This document shows, piece after piece, positions 42,719 to 47,865 of a stretch of DNA of 47,865 nucleotides. The stretch covers positions 1 through 47,865 of the forward strand of contig CAIQQH010000090.1 in assembly GCA_903873915.1 (NCBI GenBank), given 5' to 3'. The first letter of the stretch is position 1; each line of letters opens with the position of its first letter. The stretch is from an uncultured Flavobacteriia bacterium. Lineage in GTDB: Bacteria > Bacteroidota > Bacteroidia > Flavobacteriales_D > Crocinitomicaceae. The translations under genes were made by a program, and so were the position numbers. Below the pieces are notes generated by a model. The model saw only the letters and a list, made by a program, of their open reading frames with translations, ran no database searches and was not told where the DNA came from.

Positions 42719-45700
42719 TTATTTCATTAATGTTTCTGTAAACCAATTCAAGCGAAAAATCGAGCGATTGATTTGCCAATTCAGTTCTGTGTAATTCAAT
42801 TCTATTTCTGTGATTGATTTGCGTGTTTGCAAAAACTCAATCATGGATACTTCTCCAGTTTGCAACAATTCGTGAGATTGGTCGCGCATTGTCACTATCT
42901 GAGGCAGTAAGTTCTCATCGTAAAGCACCTTCGATTCGAGGTAATTCGAATAGTTGGCTATCTCTTGATTAAATGCTGTAACAAGCTCATTGTAGGCATA
43001 TGTCCCCTCGAGTGCATTTTGTTGGGCACGAATTTCCAGGGATTTCACTTTGTTTTTTACACCTCCAAAGAAAAGAGGGAATTCCAAACCAATTTGGCCA
43101 GCACTAAAGCGTGAAGAGGGACCGAAATTCTTGTCCACCCCCATGACCGAGTGTGACCCCACCAATGTTTGATTTACATACCCTAAAGTGATGTCTGGCA
43201 ATGCCCGGGCTACCACTACAGATTTTTCCTTATCGATAGATTGTCCCAATACCTTATAGAACAACACACTTGGATGCTGATCGATCATGGTCGTATCCTT
43301 CAACCTTATAAATTGCGGCATTAACTTGGTTTCTGAAACAGTCACAGGATGATCTGCACCGATAAGCAGTGTCAAACGGTTTTCTGCCGTTTTTATCTCT
43401 TGCGCATTTCGAAGTAAGGTATTCTCAAGCTCCTTCTTTTTTGACTGCACCAAGGCCAAATCGAGTTTTGTAACTGCCTTCAATTCAGCTTTGATGAGAT
43501 AACGGTCTTCGAGTGCCTTCATTAGGGAGTCTTGCTCGAGCAATAAAAGACGTTTCTGCTGGAGGTAGCAAATGTCAGCGTAGCATTCTTGCACGTTCAG
43601 CTTTAATTCCTTCCACGACTTAAAACTCGACACTTCGGCTTTCAAGCCATTGATTTCACCCAATTGGCGTTCCTTCAAAAGCGCCGAAGGAAATGGAATC
43701 GTTTGCCCTACCGTGAGGTTATTGTCCTTGTTGTAAAAGCTATTGTACTGACCATACATGAAATTGGCTGTCGTCTTGGGTAGACCTGCATTTGCCCGTC
43801 CGTTAAGAATTTCAATTTCAGCTTGCAGTTGCGTTGCTTTAAAGCCCGCATTATTTTCCTCTGCCAAGTTCAAACACTGATCAATCGTCAACTTTTCCGT
43901 AAGCTGGGCATTTGCGCCAAACATACAAAGCACAAATAGCGTAGTGATTGTTTTTGTCAAATTTCGTTTTTTCTTCATGGCACCTTCAAAGAGTAAATAA
44001 AATATGGGCAATACAAAAAGTGTGAGCAATGTTGAGGTGATCAATCCTCCTATAACCACTGTAGCCAAGGGCTTTTGCACCTCTGCGCCACTGCCGTGTG
44101 AAATGGCCATTGGTAAGAAGCCAAGCGAAGCCACCAAGGCAGTCAACATCACCGGTCGAAGCCGAACGCGCGTTCCCATTAATACGATGCGTATGTGATT
44201 TGTATAGCCTTCTTTTCTCAATGAATTAAATTCAGAAATCAGAACAATCCCATTCAATACGGCCACACCAAAGAGTGCGATGAATCCTACACCTGCTGAA
44301 ATCGAGAAAGGCATTCCTCTCATCCAAAGTGCCAAGATTCCTCCCACAGCAGCAATCGGAATGGCTGAAAAAATCAAGGCCGCCTGTTTCATTGACTTGA
44401 AGGTGAGGTAGAGCAAAAAGAAAATCAACAAAAGCGACACGGGAACTGCGATGGATAAGCGTTTCCGCGCATTCTCTAGATTTTTGAATGTCCCCCCATA
44501 GGTCGGATAATAACCAGGATCAAATTTAACTTGAGTTTCAATTTTCGATTGAAGTTCATTGACGATGCTTTCCACATCGCGGCCGCGCACATTGAAACCA
44601 ACGATGATTCTTCGCTTGGCATCATCGCGTTGGATTTGATTTGGTCCTTTTTGAAATTCCACATGCGCCAATTCTTCCAAGGGAACCATAATTCCTGTTG
44701 GAGAGGTTACAGAGACGGACTTAAGGTCTTCCGCAGAAAGCCGATTCGTAGAATCCAATTTCACTACGACATCAAAGCGTTTTTCACCTTCAAACAATAT
44801 GCCTGCGCTTTGACCTGCAAAACTGATGTTGATCACACGATTCACTTCGTCGATAGAAATGTTGTATTTGGAGAGTGCCTCTCGATCGAATTGCACAATC
44901 ATCTGAGGCAATCCCGTCATTTGTTCCACATACACATCTTGTACCCCATTGATTCCAGTGGCTAATTTGCCGATTTTATGTGCATAGATTCCTAATTTAT
45001 CCAGGTCTTCTCCGTAAATTTTTACGACGACATCTTGTTTTGCACCTGTCATTAGTTCATTGAAGCGCATCTGAATAGGCTGCTGAAAACCGAAGGTTAG
45101 ACCGGGCAGTGACGCTTCCAGCTTCGCTTGAATTTTTTCAGCAAGCTCCTCCTTTGTTTTTGCTGAAACCCATTCGCCCTTGTCTTTTAGGATAATCATT
45201 AAGTCACAGGCCTCCATAGGCATTGGGTCGGTAGGAATTTCGGCAGTTCCAATTTTTCCAACGACTTGCTTCACTTCAGGAAAATTTTTCAGGATAATAC
45301 CCGATGCTTTGGAAGTGGCATCAATGGTTTTTGTCAGACTCGTTCCTGTCGGCAATCGTGTTTCTACAGCGAAGTCACCTTCATCCAACGAAGGGATAAA
45401 CTCAGCTCCTAGACGAGAAAAGAGTATTGCACTCAGTACAACGAGGGCGAGTAATCCGCCAAAAACAAGCCGCTGGTTTCGCAAAAATGCAGTCAATCCT
45501 GGAATATATATTCGCTTGATGACATTGACAATTTTATCGCTAATGGTTTCTTTGACGACGATATTCTTGCTCAAGAACACCGAAGAAATCATAGGCACAT
45601 AGGTTAAGGATAAAATCAGGGCGCCGATGATGGCGAACATGACAGTCTGTGCCATTGGGCGGAACATTTTCCCTTCGATCCCCACAAGTGCGAGCAAAGG

Positions 45701-47080
45701 AAGGTAGACGACCAATATAATGACCTGACCAAATACTGCACTTTTACTGAACTTCGATGCCGATTGATACACCTGTTCATCCAATTGACCTTGAGTTAAA
45801 CGCACATTGCCCTTGTGGTATAAAAAGTGAAGAGTTGATTCCACGATAATTACCGCGCCATCGATGATCAATCCAAAATCCAATGCACCAAGACTCATTA
45901 GGTTTCCCGACACGCCAAAGACGTTCATCAAAGAGATGGCAAACAGCATGGCCAATGGAATCACGGATGCCACAATTAATCCCGCCCGAAGATTCCCAAG
46001 GAGAAGCACCAAGACAAAAATGACAATCAAAGCTCCCTCAATCAAGTTCGTTGATACGGTTGAAATGGCGTTGTTTACCAATTTAGTGCGGTCGAGGTAC
46101 ACTTGAATTTCAATTCCCTCAGGCAAGGTTTTACGGATTTGATCCATGCGTTCCTTCACCTTCTCAATCACTTTCGACGAGTTGGCACCTTTGAGCATTA
46201 ACACGATCCCTCCAACTGCTTCTCCGTCAGCATTGGAAGTGAGCGCACCATAGCGCACCGCAGCACCAACCCTTACATCGGCTACATCTTTAACAAGAAC
46301 GGGCATTCCAGTTTCACTATGTGCGATCACTGTGGACTCGATGTCATCCATTGACTTCATGAGTCCATCGGTTCGAATGTAGGTAGTTGTTGAATTTCTT
46401 TCGATATACGCGCCACCTGTATTCTGATTGTTTGTCCCAACCGCATGAAACACATCGCTGACCGAAAGACCAAAACCTTTCAATTGAACCAAGTCAACAG
46501 CGATTTCATATTGTTTCAACTTGCCGCCAAATCCACTTACATCAGCGATACCTTCAACCCCTAAAAGTTGTCGTCGGACAATCCAGTCTTGAATTGTTCG
46601 CAGTTCAGTAGGATTGAATTTATCTTCGTAACCTTTTTTCGGGCGAATGATGTATTGGTAGATTTCACCTAGACCAGTACTGAGCGGCGCCATACCCGGT
46701 GTGCCAAATCCATCTGGTATTTGATTCTTCGCTTCACCGAGTCGCTCAGACACCTGTTGTCGTGCCCAATAAATGTCGGTGCTTTCATTAAAAACAACCG
46801 TTACCACACTTAAACCAAAGCGGCTGAAGGATCGAATTTCCTCGATCCCTGGTATCGTGGCCATGGTTTGTTCCACAGGAAAAGTGACAAAACGTTCGAT
46901 ATCTTCCGCGCCCGAAGAAGGGGCACTTGTCATAATTTGAACTTGGTTATTCGTAATGTCTGGAACTGCGTCAATGGGCAATTCCATTAAGGAGAAAACT
47001 CCCCAGGCAACTAAGCCTAAGGTCATAACAGCAACGATCAGTTTATTGCTGATTGACCAATGTATGATTTTGTTTAACAT
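42719..47080 (-). CDS. czcA: CzcA/CusA-family RND metal pump fused to a TolC-like channel
   Basis: 1453 residues in one frame. Residues 1-1034 are a full-length heavy-metal RND pump: LPIDAVPDITNNQVQI near 35, TM4 motif Asp401-Phe-Gly, Asp407-Gly-Ala, Val413-Glu414-Ser415, and LLIFFLLYLTFKS near 890. The DFGx3DGAx3VE form is that of divalent-cation (Czc/Cnr) pumps rather than Cu/Ag CusA; the usual final Asn is Ser here. From Met1035 the protein restarts with a classical signal peptide (MKKKRNLTKTITTLFVL, GANAQ cleavage) and then a TolC-family outer-membrane factor (1060-1453: LNLAEENNAGFKA, TVGQTIPFPSALL, FPLFFGG). Such RND-TolC proteins are known in Bacteroidota. Operon with adaptor and three other genes. 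Confidence 0.95.
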   Translation of the reverse strand: MLNKIIHWSISNKLIVAVMTLGLVAWGVFSLMELPIDAVPDITNNQVQIMTSAPSSGAEDIERFVTFPVEQTMATIPGIEEIRSFSRFGLSVVTVVFNESTDIYWARQQVSERLGEAKNQIPDGFGTPGMAPLSTGLGEIYQYIIRPKKGYEDKFNPTELRTIQDWIVRRQLLGVEGIADVSGFGGKLKQYEIAVDLVQLKGFGLSVSDVFHAVGTNNQNTGGAYIERNSTTTYIRTDGLMKSMDDIESTVIAHSETGMPVLVKDVADVRVGAAVRYGALTSNADGEAVGGIVLMLKGANSSKVIEKVKERMDQIRKTLPEGIEIQVYLDRTKLVNNAISTVSTNLIEGALIVIFVLVLLLGNLRAGLIVASVIPLAMLFAISLMNVFGVSGNLMSLGALDFGLIIDGAVIIVESTLHFLYHKGNVRLTQGQLDEQVYQSASKFSKSAVFGQVIILVVYLPLLALVGIEGKMFRPMAQTVMFAIIGALILSLTYVPMISSVFLSKNIVVKETISDKIVNVIKRIYIPGLTAFLRNQRLVFGGLLALVVLSAILFSRLGAEFIPSLDEGDFAVETRLPTGTSLTKTIDATSKASGIILKNFPEVKQVVGKIGTAEIPTDPMPMEACDLMIILKDKGEWVSAKTKEELAEKIQAKLEASLPGLTFGFQQPIQMRFNELMTGAKQDVVVKIYGEDLDKLGIYAHKIGKLATGINGVQDVYVEQMTGLPQMIVQFDREALSKYNISIDEVNRVINISFAGQSAGILFEGEKRFDVVVKLDSTNRLSAEDLKSVSVTSPTGIMVPLEELAHVEFQKGPNQIQRDDAKRRIIVGFNVRGRDVESIVNELQSKIETQVKFDPGYYPTYGGTFKNLENARKRLSIAVPVSLLLIFFLLYLTFKSMKQAALIFSAIPIAAVGGILALWMRGMPFSISAGVGFIALFGVAVLNGIVLISEFNSLRKEGYTNHIRIVLMGTRVRLRPVMLTALVASLGFLPMAISHGSGAEVQKPLATVVIGGLITSTLLTLFVLPIFYLLFEGAMKKKRNLTKTITTLFVLCMFGANAQLTEKLTIDQCLNLAEENNAGFKATQLQAEIEILNGRANAGLPKTTANFMYGQYNSFYNKDNNLTVGQTIPFPSALLKERQLGEINGLKAEVSSFKSWKELKLNVQECYADICYLQQKRLLLLEQDSLMKALEDRYLIKAELKAVTKLDLALVQSKKKELENTLLRNAQEIKTAENRLTLLIGADHPVTVSETKLMPQFIRLKDTTMIDQHPSVLFYKVLGQSIDKEKSVVVARALPDITLGYVNQTLVGSHSVMGVDKNFGPSSRFSAGQIGLEFPLFFGGVKNKVKSLEIRAQQNALEGTYAYNELVTAFNQEIANYSNYLESKVLYDENLLPQIVTMRDQSHELLQTGEVSMIEFLQTRKSITEIELNYTELNWQINRSIFRLNWFTETLMK

Positions 47081-47104
47081 AGGAAAATGAGATTAATGAA
47101 ACAG

Positions 47105-47120
47105 TTGACTATTTAGTCAA
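47105..47120. promoter_or_regulatory. Perfect palindrome before the RND gene (possible repressor operator)
   Basis: TTGACTA (47105-47111), TT, TAGTCAA (47114-47120): 7-bp arms with no mismatch, 25 nt upstream of the RND start and 12 nt after the stop of the small exported protein gene. TTGACT-N4-AGTCAA resembles operators of TetR- or MarR-type repressors. No T-run follows on either strand, so it is unlikely to be a terminator. Confidence 0.5.
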
Positions 47121-47131
47121 TCAGGTATGCA

Positions 47132-47518
47132 TTAAGCCATTTTTGGAGGATGCCAAATACTCAAAGAAACAGAGATAATCTTATCACTTGGTTCCCCAAA
47201 GAGTAAAGAAATATCTATGGTTTCAATGGGAAGCTGAAACTTTGGGATAGAAATTTCAGATTGGACTTGTGCCAAAGTAGTTACAGTAAGCACTGTTGAT
47301 TTAAAAGGCATATTGTTCTCATCCTCAGAGGAGGTTGAGTTGTTGAAATAATGATCCTTGACGAAAGACAAAAACGATGAAAATGGTTTATGACCTTCCT
47401 GATGGGCCTCGTAATGTTCTACAAGTTCATTGAGTTTAAGAAACTGTCCACCTTGCATATTCGGCGCTAGTGACAGCACACCAAAAAAAAGTGCAAATAA
47501 GATGGAGACCAATTTCAT
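47132..47518 (-). CDS. Small exported protein upstream of the RND operon
   Basis: 128 residues with a signal peptide (MKLVSILFALFFGVLSLAP). The mature part starts with an acidic/His segment (LNELVEHYEAHQEGHKPFSSFLSFVKDHYFNN) that could bind metal, followed by beta-rich sequence and WHPPKMA at the end. I do not recognise a named family; small His-containing exported proteins at this position precede many Bacteroidota metal-efflux RND operons. A -7 box lies 4 nt before the ATG. Confidence 0.72.
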   Translation of the reverse strand: MKLVSILFALFFGVLSLAPNMQGGQFLKLNELVEHYEAHQEGHKPFSSFLSFVKDHYFNNSTSSEDENNMPFKSTVLTVTTLAQVQSEISIPKFQLPIETIDISLLFGEPSDKIISVSLSIWHPPKMA

Positions 47519-47522
47519 ACAA

Positions 47523-47530
47523 CAAAGGTA
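47523..47530 (-). promoter_or_regulatory. -7 box of the metal-efflux operon
   Basis: Minus-strand TACCTTTG, exact, 4 nt before ATG 47518. Predicted start near 47519, i.e. leaderless. No TTG at -33. Confidence 0.4.
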
Positions 47531-47561
47531 TGAAATTTAAGAAAGCGATGCCGAGAAAAAG

Positions 47562-47865
47562 TTAGGCCATAGTGCTTGGTGGCCCAAAGTTCATTGGAGG
47601 CATCGGAGGGCCGTTTGAGTCATCCACTGTACCAAAATTCTGTTCAAAATTCTGCATATTCTCGATCAAGGCGCGCATAAATCGTTTTGCATTTTGAGGC
47701 GTCATAATGACCCGAGATCTGACTTTCCCTTTTGGCATTCCAGGCATCATCTGAATGAAATCACAAACAAATTCAGCTTGAGAGTGAGTGATTACTGCTA
47801 AATTGGAATATACACCCAAAGCGGTTTCTTCATTGAGTTCAATATTGACTTGATTATCGTTGTTG
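47562..47865 (-). CDS. DUF3467 protein (5' partial at the right edge)
   Basis: The frame is open up to the last base, so the N-terminus is outside; the visible part is 100 codons plus stop. The LNEETALGVYSNLAVITHSQ start, FVCDFIQMMPG, KVRSRVIMTPQNAKRFMRAL, and Pro/Met-rich end (PPMPPMNFGPP) are the DUF3467 family. Function unknown. In Bacteroidota this gene usually follows rpoC, so rpoBC may lie just beyond the edge on this strand; that is expectation, not seen. A TTG at 47819 that could be taken as a start is an internal Leu codon. Confidence 0.88.
   Translation of the reverse strand, partial: NNDNQVNIELNEETALGVYSNLAVITHSQAEFVCDFIQMMPGMPKGKVRSRVIMTPQNAKRFMRALIENMQNFEQNFGTVDDSNGPPMPPMNFGPPSTMA

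Noticed and set aside
44531..44965. 144-aa plus-strand open frame over the RND gene
   Set aside because: Antisense to a continuous, fully conserved RND sequence.
47817..47819. TTG start for the DUF3467 protein
   Set aside because: The frame stays open and family-like (NIELNEETA) to the window edge, so this is an internal Leu codon.

Overview
The window looks like a chromosomal segment of a member of the Bacteroidota, most likely Flavobacteriales. Evidence: several promoters fit the Bacteroidota pattern TTG-N17-20-TAnnTTTG; there is a large cell-surface protein with Asp-box repeats and a type IX secretion C-terminal sorting domain; there is an S46 dipeptidyl-peptidase; and the gene neighbourhoods (TPR protein-secG-groES-groEL, zapB-zapA-rny) are typical of that phylum. 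The species cannot be named from the sequence. No phage, transposase, CRISPR array, tRNA or rRNA was seen.

Layout. 1-3190 (+): a partial acidic TPR-like protein, secG, groES, groEL. 3191-3688: a 0.5 kb intergenic region with terminators and degenerate tandem repeats. 3689-8957 (-): ahcY, a second repeat-rich gap, then a tight operon of an ABC exporter, a signal-less NMT1/THI5-like protein and hemH. 9083-10910 (+): upp, a small membrane protein and a YjjG-like nucleotidase. 10925-12102 (-): rlmB and an OsmC-family protein. 12245-17904 (+): lipA, the secreted Asp-box protein and lpdA. 17949-21515 (-): an exported S46 peptidase and an exported GH1 glucosidase. 21648-25387: a membrane protein (+); the operon siaB-siaC-coaE (-); a methyltransferase and a ZIP transporter (+).

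25377-35994 is a polysaccharide locus. The left arm (-) holds an initiating sugar-phosphate transferase, a DegT aminotransferase, a GT2, a Wzy/WaaL-like protein and a GT4, joined by ATGA overlaps. The right arm (+) holds a Wzx-like flippase, a hexapeptide acyltransferase, a second Wzy-like protein and a second GT4. A WbpP-like epimerase on the minus strand lies next to rny and zapA/zapB. 38310-39968 (+) is a LytM/M23 protein. 39978-47518 (-) is an apparent metal-efflux operon: a small exported protein, an RND pump fused to a TolC-like domain, an RND adaptor lipoprotein, a di-haem CxxCH lipoprotein and a ferritin-like/VIT1 (MbfA-type) protein. A DUF3467 gene runs off the right edge.

Most notable: (i) an 11-copy heptamer array between the aminotransferase stop and the TTG start of the initiating sugar transferase, with related A/T repeats at the 3' ends of hemH and groEL; (ii) the RND-TolC single ORF that keeps an intact internal signal peptide and start codon at the junction, inside an operon with an iron-handling protein and a di-haem lipoprotein and preceded by a perfect 7-bp palindrome; (iii) a SiaB/SiaC partner-switch pair co-transcribed with coaE, where the promoter shows that the long ATG start of siaB is wrong; (iv) several genes whose -7 box sits 4-5 nt before the ATG, implying leaderless mRNAs. 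All functions come from reading motifs by eye; no database search was run.
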